From contig NZ_QHCS01000001.1 of NCBI RefSeq assembly GCF_003545875.1, positions 1,313,501 to 1,377,500 on the forward strand: 64,000 bases of DNA, read 5' to 3'. Positions 30,692 through 47,466 of this stretch are shown here, piece by piece. The notes beneath the pieces were generated by a model. That model made no database searches. It saw only the letters and a program-made list of their open reading frames with translations, and was not told where the DNA came from. The translations under genes and the position numbers were made by a program. Positions within the stretch are counted from its first letter, which is position 1, and each line of letters starts with the position of its first letter. The stretch comes from Leptospira stimsonii (lineage in GTDB: Bacteria > Spirochaetota > Leptospiria > Leptospirales > Leptospiraceae).

Positions 30692-32161
30692 ATGTGGAAT
30701 GAAACTCTTTTGGTGCAAAAGAAAAAAGCCTTGGAAGGATTTGGAGTTTTATCTAAGAAATCGATCTCTCGTTTTATCGAGAATTTGCGGTCTCAAGACG
30801 ATTGGAAATTGCATAGGATCAACCCGATTCGGTTTGCAAGGGAAAACGATTTTGAAACGGGGGAGGCGATCGATCTTTTTCTACATTCCGGAAAGATCGG
30901 ATTGATCGATTTTGCATACAATATGATTTGTCCGGCATGTGGCGGCGTCGCGTCTTCTCATACTTCATTGGATCAGATCGAAGAAAAAAGTTTTCATTGT
31001 TATATTTGTAATCTGGATGTTCCCGCGACCCTGGACGATCAAGTGGAAGTGAGTTTTTCGATCAACCCGTCGATTAAAAAACAAGATCTGGATCCTTTGG
31101 TCGATGTGGAAACCTATCTCAGATATCATATTTCGGCGAACTTTCACAAGTCCGAAGAACTTTTGGACTTCCTTGGTAAGAATATAAACGGCTTGATCGT
31201 ATTGGAACCGGGAATCACCCGCAATATCACGTTAGACGCTATCGATGTTCCCGCTTATCAACTCAGTTCGGTAGAGAACAATTCGGCGGTCTATCTGTAT
31301 TTTGACGGGGAAGAAACGCCGGACGAACGGGTCATCGACTTGAGTTTACTCACGAGCGGCTTTACTCCAAACGAACTTCATTTATCTCCGGGAAAATACG
31401 AACTTAAAGTTTCCAATCGGACGATCGCAAAGGCCGGCTTTATCATCATAAAACCGGATCTTCCGAGAATCTTAGAAATCGTGAAAGAACATCCCACCGT
31501 GATCGAACCGTTCCTGACTGCGAAGATGCTTTTGAACAATCAGACATTCCGAGAACTCTTTCGGATTCAACAACTCAGCAGTAAATTAAACCTGAACGTA
31601 AAAAGTCTTACGATTCTTTTTACGGACCTAAGAGGTTCCACGGAAATGTATGATAAGGCCGGGGATATTCTCGCCTATCGATTGGTTCAGGAACACTTTC
31701 GTCTTCTTACGGAAACCGTGAAGAAGTTCCACGGAGCGATCGTCAAAACGATGGGGGATGCGATCATGGCCACCTTCTCAAGTCCTTTGGATGGAATGTT
31801 CGCCGCTCTCGAGATGATGACTCGAATCGACGATATGAACGAGGAATTTAAGGAACACGGACATGAGATCGGTTTGAAAGTCGGACTCAACGAAGGACCT
31901 GCGTTAGCCGTAATCAACGACGAAAGACTCGATTATTTCGGACAAAGCGTAAACATTGCCGCTCGCGTCCAATCTCTCGCTTCCGCCGGAGAAATCTGGG
32001 TGACCGAGCCGATTCTTTCCAGTCCCGGAATTCAGGAAGAATTGAGCCTTAGGGGATACGATTCCGAAAAACACGAAGCTTCCTTGAAGGGAGTCGGTCA
32101 GAAGGCAACGGTTCACAAACTCTACAGATTCGAAGAACGGAGTGAATTGGTCGGCGTTTGA
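30692..32161 (+). CDS. Adenylate/guanylate cyclase with N-terminal zinc-ribbon (DUF5939-like) region
   Basis: A 489-residue cytosolic class III cyclase. The N-terminal part contains paired cysteines 'CPAC' and 'CYIC' about 30 residues apart (encoded near 30930-31010), consistent with a zinc ribbon of DUF5939 type, followed by a beta-rich region. The catalytic domain (about residues 310-485) shows 'LFTDLRGST', 'KTMGDAIMATF' and 'LDYFGQSVNIAARVQ'. The Lys before TMGD and the Asp before YFG fit adenylate cyclase specificity. The start is the ATG at 30692, with AGGAGG 6 bases upstream; the earlier ATG at 30671 is not supported by a Shine-Dalgarno. It is not part of the Sia operon. Confidence 0.88.
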   Translation: MWNETLLVQKKKALEGFGVLSKKSISRFIENLRSQDDWKLHRINPIRFARENDFETGEAIDLFLHSGKIGLIDFAYNMICPACGGVASSHTSLDQIEEKSFHCYICNLDVPATLDDQVEVSFSINPSIKKQDLDPLVDVETYLRYHISANFHKSEELLDFLGKNINGLIVLEPGITRNITLDAIDVPAYQLSSVENNSAVYLYFDGEETPDERVIDLSLLTSGFTPNELHLSPGKYELKVSNRTIAKAGFIIIKPDLPRILEIVKEHPTVIEPFLTAKMLLNNQTFRELFRIQQLSSKLNLNVKSLTILFTDLRGSTEMYDKAGDILAYRLVQEHFRLLTETVKKFHGAIVKTMGDAIMATFSSPLDGMFAALEMMTRIDDMNEEFKEHGHEIGLKVGLNEGPALAVINDERLDYFGQSVNIAARVQSLASAGEIWVTEPILSSPGIQEELSLRGYDSEKHEASLKGVGQKATVHKLYRFEERSELVGV

Positions 32162-32263
32162 GAACCGGATTCGTCTTCGATGAAATCCGAAGACGAATTA
32201 GAAAAAATTTATTTTCAAAAAGATACAGAGAACGATCCTTTTGTTTTTTAATAGGAAAGGGTT

Positions 32264-32698
32264 ATGAATTACAAAAAAACGAGTTTGTTAGTTTTCGTCT
32301 CTTTGGCGCTTTTTATCTTCAATTGTAAAGGTGCTGGAGGAAGTCCTGCCGCAGAAATGCAAGAACTTGCGAAGAAGTCCAAGGATATCACTTGTTCCAA
32401 GACCGTAGAATGTGCGAAGGAACAATTCAGCAAATTGCCGGAAGCTCAGAGAAAATTTCTTCCTCCGATGCTTCAATCCAAAGAGGCTTGTTTGGAATCG
32501 ATCGAACAAAATGCCGCGGCTCAGAGGGCGAAAACCGGTAAAACCGAAGCCGACGAATGGAAGGACGCAACTCCCGAGAAAGTACAGGCGGCCAAAGAAT
32601 GTATGGCCTTGATCGAGAAAACAAGTTGTTCCGAAATGATGTCTCCGAACAGTCCGATCCAAAAATCGGAAGCCTGTCAGTTTTTATCTAAAAAATAA
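32264..32698 (+). CDS. Cysteine-rich leptospiral lipoprotein
   Basis: The 144-residue protein has a lipoprotein signal: Lys residues at 4-5, a hydrophobic core and 'LFIFNCKG' with the lipidated Cys near residue 21, which fits the relaxed leptospiral lipobox. The mature part has further cysteines ('ITCSKTVECAKE', 'KEACLES', 'KECMALIEKTSCSEM', 'SEACQF'), likely forming disulfides in the periplasm or on the outer membrane. A GGAAAGG Shine-Dalgarno precedes the ATG. The function is unknown; small Cys-rich lipoproteins of this type are common in Leptospira. Confidence 0.78.
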   Translation: MNYKKTSLLVFVSLALFIFNCKGAGGSPAAEMQELAKKSKDITCSKTVECAKEQFSKLPEAQRKFLPPMLQSKEACLESIEQNAAAQRAKTGKTEADEWKDATPEKVQAAKECMALIEKTSCSEMMSPNSPIQKSEACQFLSKK

Positions 32699-33306
32699 AA
32701 ATTCTCTTTAGAACCTCCGTCGGAATTGGATTTCATTTATTTTCCGGCGGAATTTCTCGATACTACCCGCCTCAAAGTTTCTCTGAATCTGAAATAGAAT
32801 CCGAATCAAAAAATCCCCGTAAATGTCTCCTTTTATATTCTAGCAAAAAACGACTAAAGTAGGCTTGTTTCCTTCGGATAAATTAGTAATTTATGCTATT
32901 CTAATGATATAAAAAAAGAAGCAAGAATGAAAAACAAAATTGTTGTTTGCGCAGTGATCTCGATCAAGGTTTTTTGTTACAAATCAAGCGTAATCTAAGA
33001 ATTCTCCGAATTCTTCCGCAACAAATTCTTGCGCTTTCGAAACGGTCTATGTTTCGCGTTCACCGGTTTCTTTTTACGAACATAAATCTAACTTTTTTGT
33101 TCGCGCCGAGGGTGGATTCCATCTTGTCACAAAAACGGAGATCAACACGTCTTTCCTTTGATCTTGAAAGGGCGAAAGAATTCAAAAAATCGATGGAAGG
33201 ACAAAAGAATACGTTCTTTGTTGGAAGGTATTTTCTTGACTATTCGAGAAGTTTTATGAAAAAAATTGAGTTCGTCTTAGCAAATCTGATCAAGAGGTCA
33301 ACATCT
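32699..33306. other. 608-base intergenic region, no convincing gene
   Basis: A hairpin with arms CCGTCGGAA / TTCCGGCGG (about 32718-32750, one G-U pair) just after the lipoprotein gene may act as its terminator. The rest is AT-rich. A frame open from 32947 runs into the hydrolase gene, but its first 120 codons look like noise (basic and phenylalanine-rich), so I leave it out. Confidence 0.5.
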
Positions 33307-34257
33307 ATGTTCCCAATCGATAGTTTAAAAAAAATCTGTCTGATTCTTTTTTCCATTTTTATCCTTCACTGTGGATTGTTCGTCGAAACGATCCCACCTG
33401 GAAAAATTTTGGACGAGGGAGAATATGATCGTTTTTTAAAGTTAGGTGATGTCAATTATCACTACCAGGATTTCCCCGGAACGAAAGGAAATATATTTCT
33501 TTTGCACGGTTTTGGGTCTTCGACTTATACTTGGAAGGAAACGATTCCTTATTTGAGAAAATCCGGTTATAGAATCGTATCTTTGGACATGAAAGGTTTC
33601 GGTTGGTCGGATAAACCTCTGGAAGGAGATTATCGCGAGGAACAGTTACAAATCGAAGTCGCGAGTTTCTTAAAAGCATTAAAGTTACGGAATGTAGTTT
33701 TCATCGGAAATTCTTTGGGTGGGGCGATCGCCGCTTTGACTTCGGCAAAAGATCCGGAACTCGTCGGGAAGTTGATTTTGATAGACGCAGTAGGTCCGTA
33801 TCCGATGAAAAAACCTCTGATTATTCGGATGTCCAATCTCCCCTTTGCCGCAGAAATGATGAAAACCTTTTACGGAAAATGGCTTTTTCACTGGAACCTC
33901 AAAGAAGTCGTCTTCGATCCGAAGGTGATTACGGAAGAACGAATCGGCGCGTATTTCGATCGTCTTAGAACGTTAGGCGGAATTGAATCCACGGTTTCAT
34001 TTTCGAGAACTTTAGAGGACGGCTTTGCAAAAGGATATCTCGGGCTTGTCCCGACCATCAAACAGCCGACTCTCATTCTCTGGGGAAAGGACGACGGATG
34101 GATTCCTCTTACGATCGGAGAACAATTTCACAAAGACATTTCCAATTCTCAAATGATCGTTTTTGAAAACTGCGGACACATTCCTCAGGAGGAAATCCCG
34201 GAAAAAACCGCGAATGCGATTCTGGAATTCCTTTCCAAAGAATCGAAAAACAAATGA
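33307..34257 (+). CDS. Lipoprotein alpha/beta hydrolase
   Basis: A 316-residue alpha/beta hydrolase with a lipoprotein signal ('IFILHCGLF', lipidated Cys near residue 20). The oxyanion motif 'LLHGFGSS', the nucleophile elbow 'GNSLGGAI', the acid in 'WGKDDGWIP' and the terminal 'CGHIPQEE' histidine are all present. It belongs to the haloalkane dehalogenase/epoxide hydrolase/esterase group; the substrate is open. The ATG at 33307 is chosen because AAGAGG lies 9 bases upstream and the lipobox is then at the correct distance. It should sit in the periplasm or outer membrane. Confidence 0.85.
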   Translation: MFPIDSLKKICLILFSIFILHCGLFVETIPPGKILDEGEYDRFLKLGDVNYHYQDFPGTKGNIFLLHGFGSSTYTWKETIPYLRKSGYRIVSLDMKGFGWSDKPLEGDYREEQLQIEVASFLKALKLRNVVFIGNSLGGAIAALTSAKDPELVGKLILIDAVGPYPMKKPLIIRMSNLPFAAEMMKTFYGKWLFHWNLKEVVFDPKVITEERIGAYFDRLRTLGGIESTVSFSRTLEDGFAKGYLGLVPTIKQPTLILWGKDDGWIPLTIGEQFHKDISNSQMIVFENCGHIPQEEIPEKTANAILEFLSKESKNK

Positions 34258-34300
34258 TGGAATGAATCAAAGTCGGTTTCAAAATTCGATCGAAACAAAT

Positions 34301-34328
34301 CTGAAGCGGACTTCAACCTTCGCTTCAG
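34301..34328. terminator. Hairpin between convergent genes, likely bidirectional terminator
   Basis: CTGAAGCG at 34301-34308 pairs with CGCTTCAG at 34321-34328, flanked further out by CGGTTT and AAACCG. It lies between the convergent hydrolase gene and the membrane-protein operon. The uridine run is short. Confidence 0.55.
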
Positions 34329-34447
34329 TTTAAAACCGGACGATTCTAATATTTGAATTTACCCGTTTCAGAAAGGATTATTTTCGCAAAATACTCCCGA
34401 TCAAATCGGTTCTTCTTTTACACTTCGTTTAACAAAAGTTCGAACGT

Positions 34448-35455
<1,008 letters not shown>

Positions 35456-35470
35456 TGTTAGTTCCTTGAG

Positions 35471-35821
35471 TTATCCCGGAGGCCATTGCAATTGGCGTTC
35501 GGCTAATAGATGAAAGTGAATGTGAAAGACGGTTTGTCCGCCGTTCTTGCCGGTATTGTTTACGACTCGATATCCGTTCTCAGCAATTCCCAAATTCTTT
35601 GCGACGTCGCGGATTTGAACGAGGATTTTTCCGAGAAGTGCGGAGTCTTCGCTTTTCACATCCGCGAGAGATACGATGTGTTTTTTGGGAATGAATACGA
35701 TATGAACCGGAGCCTGGGGAGAAATATCATGAAATGCTAATATCTCATCGTTTTCAAAGGCGATCTTGGACGGGATTTCTTTTGCGATGATCTTGCAGAA
35801 GATACAATTCGGATCTTTCAT
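35471..35821 (-). CDS. Histidine triad nucleotide-binding protein (HinT-like)
   Basis: The 116-residue protein starts 'MKDPNCIFCKII', the typical HinT opening with a zinc-ligand Cys pair, and ends with the histidine triad 'FHIHFHLL'. It should hydrolyse purine nucleoside phosphoramidates or adenylated substrates in the cytoplasm. The ATG at 35821 overlaps the stop of the ROK gene (ATGA), supporting this start over a longer frame at 35839. It is a small cytosolic protein in an operon with the ROK kinase and a membrane flippase-like protein. Confidence 0.9.
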   Translation of the reverse strand: MKDPNCIFCKIIAKEIPSKIAFENDEILAFHDISPQAPVHIVFIPKKHIVSLADVKSEDSALLGKILVQIRDVAKNLGIAENGYRVVNNTGKNGGQTVFHIHFHLLAERQLQWPPG

Positions 35822-36710
35822 TCGTGATTCTCCATACAAAGCGCCGCGGCGCCGAGCGCTCCGGCTACGTTTCCGCCGGGTAAAATTTGAGTATAAGTTC
35901 TAAAAATAGGGAAGATCAGTCCGTGAATTTTTTCTTTCAAGACGTTTCCGTAGAGGTCCCAGGATTTGACGAGACCTCCCGTGAAAACGATCTTCTCCGC
36001 ATTGACCGTGTGGATCAAGGTTCTACAGAGTTGGGAAAGTGCGTCGATTCCTTCGTTTAACAAGGTTACTGCGAGCTTGTCTCCCTTTCTTACGTTTTCG
36101 AAAAATTCTTCCGCACTGGAAAGATGAACTCCGCAGGCTTCATGATAACGGTGTAAAAATCCGCTCGCGCTGAAATAGGCTTCCGTACATCCTCTTTGTC
36201 CGCATCCGCAGAGCGCGCCTCCGGGAAGATAGGTTACGTGTCCCGCTTCCATTCCGCTTCCTCTGTAACCGTTGAAAAGTTTTCCCTGATACACCCAGCC
36301 TCCGCCGAGCCCCGTTCCTAACGTTAGGATCATCAGATTGGAAGATCCTTTTCCGATACCGAAACGATATTCTCCGAGGGCCGCGAGGTTTGCGTCGTTA
36401 TTGTAATATACGGGAAGTTTAAAATTCTTCTTGAGATGAGCGACTAACGCGACTTCTTTTAAAAGCGGAAGGTTTGCGGACTCGATGAGAATTCCATTCT
36501 CCGTGTCGATCGGTCCCGGGCTTCCGATCCCAACCGCGACGAGAGACGGATCTTCGAGCTCGCTCACGATGTTTACGAGAGAATCCAAAAATTCTTTTTC
36601 TGTCGTTTCGATTCCCGTGTTTCTCGAGGTTTGTTTGAGAATGGTTCCGTTTTTATCGACCAGACTCGCTTTGATGCTCCCGGCTCCGATATCGATTCCG
36701 AGATAGGATT

Positions 36711-36714
<4 letters not shown>
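35818..36714 (-). CDS. ROK family sugar kinase/regulator-like protein
   Basis: A 298-residue ROK protein with the ATP-binding phosphate-1 motif 'GIDIGAGSIKASLVD', the 'GTGLGGGWV' loop near residue 134 and a zinc site 'CGCGQRGCTEAYFSASG' near residue 180. No N-terminal helix-turn-helix is present, so it is an enzyme (glucokinase, N-acetylglucosamine or mannose kinase type) rather than a repressor. Its start overlaps the ABC ATPase stop (ATGA), and its stop overlaps the HinT start. Substrate cannot be assigned by sequence. Confidence 0.88.
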
Positions 36715-37897
<1,183 letters not shown>

Positions 37898-38004
37898 CTG
37901 GTTTTAGTTTCTACAAATGATTTGATTTTATCCCAAGATTGGGCAATACCCGGTTCGGCTCCCGGGATTTTATCCATTTACTAACCGGAACCTGAAAGAA
38001 AAAC

Positions 38005-39582
<1,578 letters not shown>

Positions 39583-39643
39583 GTAGAACTTTGGAATACT
39601 CATCTCATCTCGTTTAGGTTAAATCCATCTACAAAGCTTCTGC

Positions 39644-40009
39644 ATGAAGTTCTTGATCGACGCTTAAGCTTCCTTTCACACTCGTGAAGTTGTTTCAAGA
39701 AAAAGATATCGAAGTATTGCACACGGAAAAACATCCTCTTGGCAGTAGATCGCCAGATTCTGAAATCATTTCTTTACTGTGATGCAGACGATTGGATCTT
39801 GATTACAAAAGATTCCGACTTTTTAGATTCGTATCTAATTCGGAAAAAACCGCGCAAACTTCTTCTCGGTTACTACGGGCAATATCGGAAATCAAAATTT
39901 ATTTTTTCTATTCGAACAATTCTTACCTGCGATGCTGAAGGAATTTGCCACGAACGATTGGCTGGAACTGACGAACGAAGGATGGATTGTTCACGAGAAT
40001 GGATTCTAA
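39644..40009 (+). pseudogene. Decayed DUF5615 (PIN-like) toxin-type gene
   Basis: The conceptual product of this 366-base stretch, pieced over three frameshifts, resembles DUF5615 proteins (PIN-like RNases often found as toxins). The frame starts 'MKFLIDA' then stops at 39665; a second frame gives 'EKDIEVLHTEKHPLGSRSPD', then a third gives 'DWILITKDSDFLDS', and a fourth gives 'VTTGNIGNQNLFFLFEQFLP' to 'WIVHENGF' and a stop at 40007. Single-base indels would restore each join. No DUF433-type antitoxin gene is visible upstream. So it is an ancient relic of a toxin-antitoxin locus. Confidence 0.75.
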
Positions 40010-40235
40010 AGGGAAAGGTTTCACAAAAGACCCCGGCGATTGGAAATCGGTTTCCCTTTTTTCTGATTCCGCTTTCCGATCGCCGCATTCTAAACAAACA
40101 AAACCATTCTTTTGGGAGGTCGTCGTTTTATCGAAGAGTCCTTTCGAACGATAAAAAAGAAAACTTTCGTTCGACTTTCAGGATGAATTTCAGAGACTGG
40201 ACTCGTTCCTTATTTCGTTCGAGTTTAATTCCGTT

Positions 40236-40810
40236 ATGACGCCCTTCTGCTCACATTCGATTCGAAAAATCGCCCGAGGATTTCTCTTTTTCGGGCTTCT
40301 CTTGTCTTTTTCTTGTCATACTACTTCCGAACAGGAATTGTTTCTTACCCGAGGAGATCTTAAGGCTCCTGAAATCCGTGCGGGAAAGATTTTTCTCGCG
40401 AGCCATACCGGAGATCATAGCAAGGACACTCCTGAAATTCTTCTTTTAATGAAATCTTTAATCGACGATACTATAAGTAAGGATTTTTCCAAATTACCGG
40501 AACGAGTGGCTCCGAAGGACGGATTGCTCTTGGATCTAAAGGGAACTTGGACTCGGGAACAGATCACAAAAGAACTTCTCAAAAAAGAAAATTATTTTCA
40601 GACGTATTTTTTCGATCGGGAACTTCTCAAAAAACAAAAGAACTCGGAGAATGTTCGAACCGTTCGGGATTTGTTTTTACTTTCGGGCGGAATCGAAGCA
40701 GAATTTTATTACGAAAGTTTGACGGAATGCGAATTGAAACTTAGATTTAAAGATAACATAGAACTGGAGAAGGAACTTCTCAATCCATACTTTAAGAAAG
40801 TGCAGGGAAA

Positions 40811-40835
<25 letters not shown>
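40236..40835 (+). CDS. Leptospiral lipoprotein, hypothetical
   Basis: The 199-residue protein has a signal with a lipobox 'LLSFSCHT' (Cys near residue 27). The mature part is mixed alpha/beta, with 'DLKGTWTREQITKELLKKENYF' near residue 95 and a basic C-terminus. I do not recognise the family. Its 3' end overlaps the reading frame of the TolC-like gene at 40811 by 25 bases, so the two may be translationally coupled, though the TolC start is uncertain. Confidence 0.65.
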
Positions 40836-42373
<1,538 letters not shown>

Positions 42374-42395
42374 GAAATCCATCCCGGAGATTTGT

Positions 42396-43577
<1,182 letters not shown>

Positions 43578-43584
43578 ATTTTCG

Positions 43585-43602
43585 GACGTTTTCGAACGTC
43601 CC
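43585..43602 (+). terminator. UUCG-tetraloop hairpin after the adaptor gene
   Basis: GGACGTT-TTCG-AACGTCC is a perfect 7-base-pair stem with the very stable UUCG loop, 8 bases after the adaptor stop codon. It lacks a clear U-tract, so it may be a processing or 3'-stabilising element as much as a terminator. It separates the efflux genes from lexA. Confidence 0.5.
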
Positions 43603-43617
43603 ATTCTACCCCTCCGT

Positions 43618-43662
<45 letters not shown>

Positions 43663-43669
43663 GTTTAGT

Positions 43670-44281
43670 ATGAAAGACCTGACGGACAAGCAACAGGCTG
43701 TTCTTACATTTATTACTGCCATCATCAAAGAGCGCGGTTTTCCGCCTACGATTCGAGAAATCGGAGACGAATTCGGAATTACCGCAAAAGGCGCCTACGA
43801 TCATCTCAAGGCGATCGAAAAGAAAGGGTATCTCAAAACTGCGAAGAATCAATCCAGGGCGATTGAACTCATTCGTCAGAGTCCTCTGGAATCTCTTCCC
43901 GTTCAGGCTACGAGTATTCCTGTGATCGGTCGAGTTGCGGCCGGCCTTCCGATCTTTGCCGAGGAAAATATCGAATCCTACATTCCTGTTCCGGACGAAA
44001 TGGTGGGTTCGAATGTTCCGACTTACGCGCTTCGGGTTCAGGGAGATTCCATGGTCGACGCGGGGATCAACGACGGGGACATCGCAATCATCGAAAAAAG
44101 GGACATTGCTCGAAACGGAGAAATTGTCGTCGCCCTGATCGAAGACGAAGCCACTCTAAAAGTGTATTACAAAGAACAGGATCAGATCCGTCTCGAAGCG
44201 AGAAATCCAAAATACAAACCGATCCGAACCAAGAAGGCGGTTGTGATGGGAAAGCTCGTCGGACTCTATAGAATTTACTGA
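43670..44281 (+). CDS. lexA: LexA repressor, SOS regulator
   Basis: The 203-residue protein is a standard LexA: a winged helix-turn-helix N-terminal DNA-binding domain (1-65, 'PPTIREIGDEFGITAKGAYDHL'), an autocleavage Ala91-Gly92 bond ('RVAAGLP'), and a C-terminal S24-type serine protease domain with the nucleophile S127 ('GDSMVD') and K164 ('ATLKVYY'). It represses SOS genes and is inactivated by RecA-stimulated self-cleavage. I pick the ATG at 43670 over a TTG at 43661; no Shine-Dalgarno precedes either, so a leaderless transcript is possible. Confidence 0.93.
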   Translation: MKDLTDKQQAVLTFITAIIKERGFPPTIREIGDEFGITAKGAYDHLKAIEKKGYLKTAKNQSRAIELIRQSPLESLPVQATSIPVIGRVAAGLPIFAEENIESYIPVPDEMVGSNVPTYALRVQGDSMVDAGINDGDIAIIEKRDIARNGEIVVALIEDEATLKVYYKEQDQIRLEARNPKYKPIRTKKAVVMGKLVGLYRIY

Positions 44282-44319
44282 TTGACAGAGGAAGAAACTC
44301 GACTGAAACTTCGGACAGA

Positions 44320-45970
<1,651 letters not shown>

Positions 45971-46061
45971 GGAGAAAAGAAAACGCCGATTTCCTGATCT
46001 CGGTCGGAACTCTCGGGAAGTCCGAAAGGATCGAGAGGGGAACGCTCCAAGAGGAATTTTT

Positions 46062-46142
46062 GTCGGAGAATTCCGACAAGGATCGGCTCTGCGCCTGCAA
46101 GAAATGATTTTATGAAAGAGCAAAATCACCTGAGTTTTCCCC
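46062..46142. repeat. Dispersed intergenic repeat, copy 1
   Basis: Begins with the dyad GTCGGA-GAAT-TCCGAC (46062-46077), then about 20 bases, a CTGCAAG element, and an AT-rich part ending in a TTTTCCCC stretch near 46142. Three further copies have the same order. Confidence 0.65.
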
Positions 46143-46248
46143 GCTACAAAAAAGAGAAAGCGTGTGAGTCCGAGTTCTCGAAGTCTAAAGTCTTTTCCCG
46201 CAAATTAGGAAATCATTTGGAATCAAGGAGATTTCAATTTGAATTCTT

Positions 46249-46410
46249 GTCGGAGTTCCGACAGAAGGGAGAGGATACTTTATTCTTGCAAAGATATGAT
46301 TTTTCTGATAGAGAAAAGTCTTCCGATTTTTTCCCACGGGCCCGCCTCCTCCACCCAATGAGGGTGGGGGCGCGCGGCTTTCACGGAGGTTTGTCGTTGT
46401 TACGACGGTT
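46249..46410. repeat. Dispersed intergenic repeat, copy 2, with tail module
   Basis: Dyad GTCGGA-GT-TCCGAC (46249-46262), CTTGCAA element, AT-rich segment to a TTTTTTCCC stretch, then a GC-rich stretch leading to a second dyad GTCGT-TGTT-ACGAC (46393-46406). The tail module is shared with the copy at 56209-56400. Confidence 0.65.
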
Positions 46411-46449
46411 TTTCATGAGATTGAATTTCTTTGTGGATCGGGTTCTCTC

Positions 46450-47466
46450 ATGATCGGGATGGGAATCGAAACCAGTTGTGACGAGACCTCGATCGGAATC
46501 GTCCGCGATGGGAAGGAACTCCTCAGTCTCCGGATTTTTAGTCAAATCGATCTTCACAAACCCTATGGAGGAATCGTGCCTGAGATCGCTTCGCGCGCTC
46601 ACTTGGAAAAGATCAATCTCCTCTTGGAAGAAGCGATGGAAGAAGCCAAGGTCTCCTTCGAAGAACTTTCCTACGTTGCGGTGACTTCTTCCCCCGGATT
46701 GACCGGATCCTTGATGGTCGGAGCTCAGATGGCCCGTTGTATCCACATGGTCTATGGAACTCCGATCTTACCGGTCTGTCATCTTCAGTCTCACTTTGCA
46801 GTCCTTCATCTGGAGGGAGTGCCCACAGAATTCCCGGTCCTCGGCCTTCTTTTGTCCGGGGGCAATTCCGCAATTTACAATCTGAAAGAATTCGGGAGAA
46901 TGGAACTTGTCGGAGACACGATGGACGACGCCTTGGGAGAAGCCTTTGATAAGGTGGCGGGACTCTTGAATCTTCCTTATCCCGGAGGTCCTTTTATCGA
47001 GGCCAAGGCTCTGGAATACAAACCCTCGCTGGATGAAAAGCCGATTCTTCCTCCCCTCTTACGAAATCTTCCCCAAGACCAGGTTTCCTTTTCTTTCAGC
47101 GGGCTCAAAACCGCCGTGATGGTTCTCCTCGAGAAGCAAAAAGATATTTCCCAAGAACAAATCTGCTGGAATTTCCAGAATTCCGCTTTTGATCTTGTCG
47201 AAAGAAATCTCAAACGCGCAGTTCAGAAAACCGGGATTCGGAGGGTTTTTGCGGGCGGAGGAGTTCTCGCCAATTCCACTCTTCAGAAACGATTGCAGAC
47301 CTGGGCAGAAAAGAATTCTGTGGAACTTTTTAGCCCGAAGAAAAAAATATATTGTACGGACAACGGGGCAATGGTAGCTACGTTGGGGTACTATTTGTTC
47401 CGGAAAGGTTACAAAAGAGATATCGATTTTACCGTAAGTCCTTCTAGACAGGAGATCTTTTCATGA
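46450..47466 (+). CDS. tsaD: tRNA N6-adenosine threonylcarbamoyltransferase
   Basis: The 338-residue protein is TsaD, which transfers the threonylcarbamoyl group to A37 of ANN-decoding tRNAs. The N-terminal 'GIETSCDETSIGIV' ASKHA phosphate loop, the metal-binding 'CHLQSHFA' histidine pair (residues about 110-115), 'LLLSGGNSAIY' and the C-terminal 'YCTDNGAMVA' are all present. Length is normal. Its stop overlaps the pssA start by 4 bases (ATGA). The partner genes tsaB, tsaC and tsaE are not in the window. Confidence 0.95.
   Translation: MIGMGIETSCDETSIGIVRDGKELLSLRIFSQIDLHKPYGGIVPEIASRAHLEKINLLLEEAMEEAKVSFEELSYVAVTSSPGLTGSLMVGAQMARCIHMVYGTPILPVCHLQSHFAVLHLEGVPTEFPVLGLLLSGGNSAIYNLKEFGRMELVGDTMDDALGEAFDKVAGLLNLPYPGGPFIEAKALEYKPSLDEKPILPPLLRNLPQDQVSFSFSGLKTAVMVLLEKQKDISQEQICWNFQNSAFDLVERNLKRAVQKTGIRRVFAGGGVLANSTLQKRLQTWAEKNSVELFSPKKKIYCTDNGAMVATLGYYLFRKGYKRDIDFTVSPSRQEIFS

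Larger units (their letters stand above)
45971..46449. other. Repeat-rich intergenic region
   Basis: The region between the protease and tsaD holds two copies of the dispersed repeat family described separately, plus a GC-rich tail module (46343-46410) with a third dyad. A frame at 46112-46453 overlaps them and looks like noise. No RNA gene was recognised. Confidence 0.6.

Noticed and set aside
32947..33306. N-terminal extension of the lipoprotein hydrolase
   Set aside because: The internal ATG at 33307 has a Shine-Dalgarno and places the lipobox correctly; the extension has neither a domain nor a signal.
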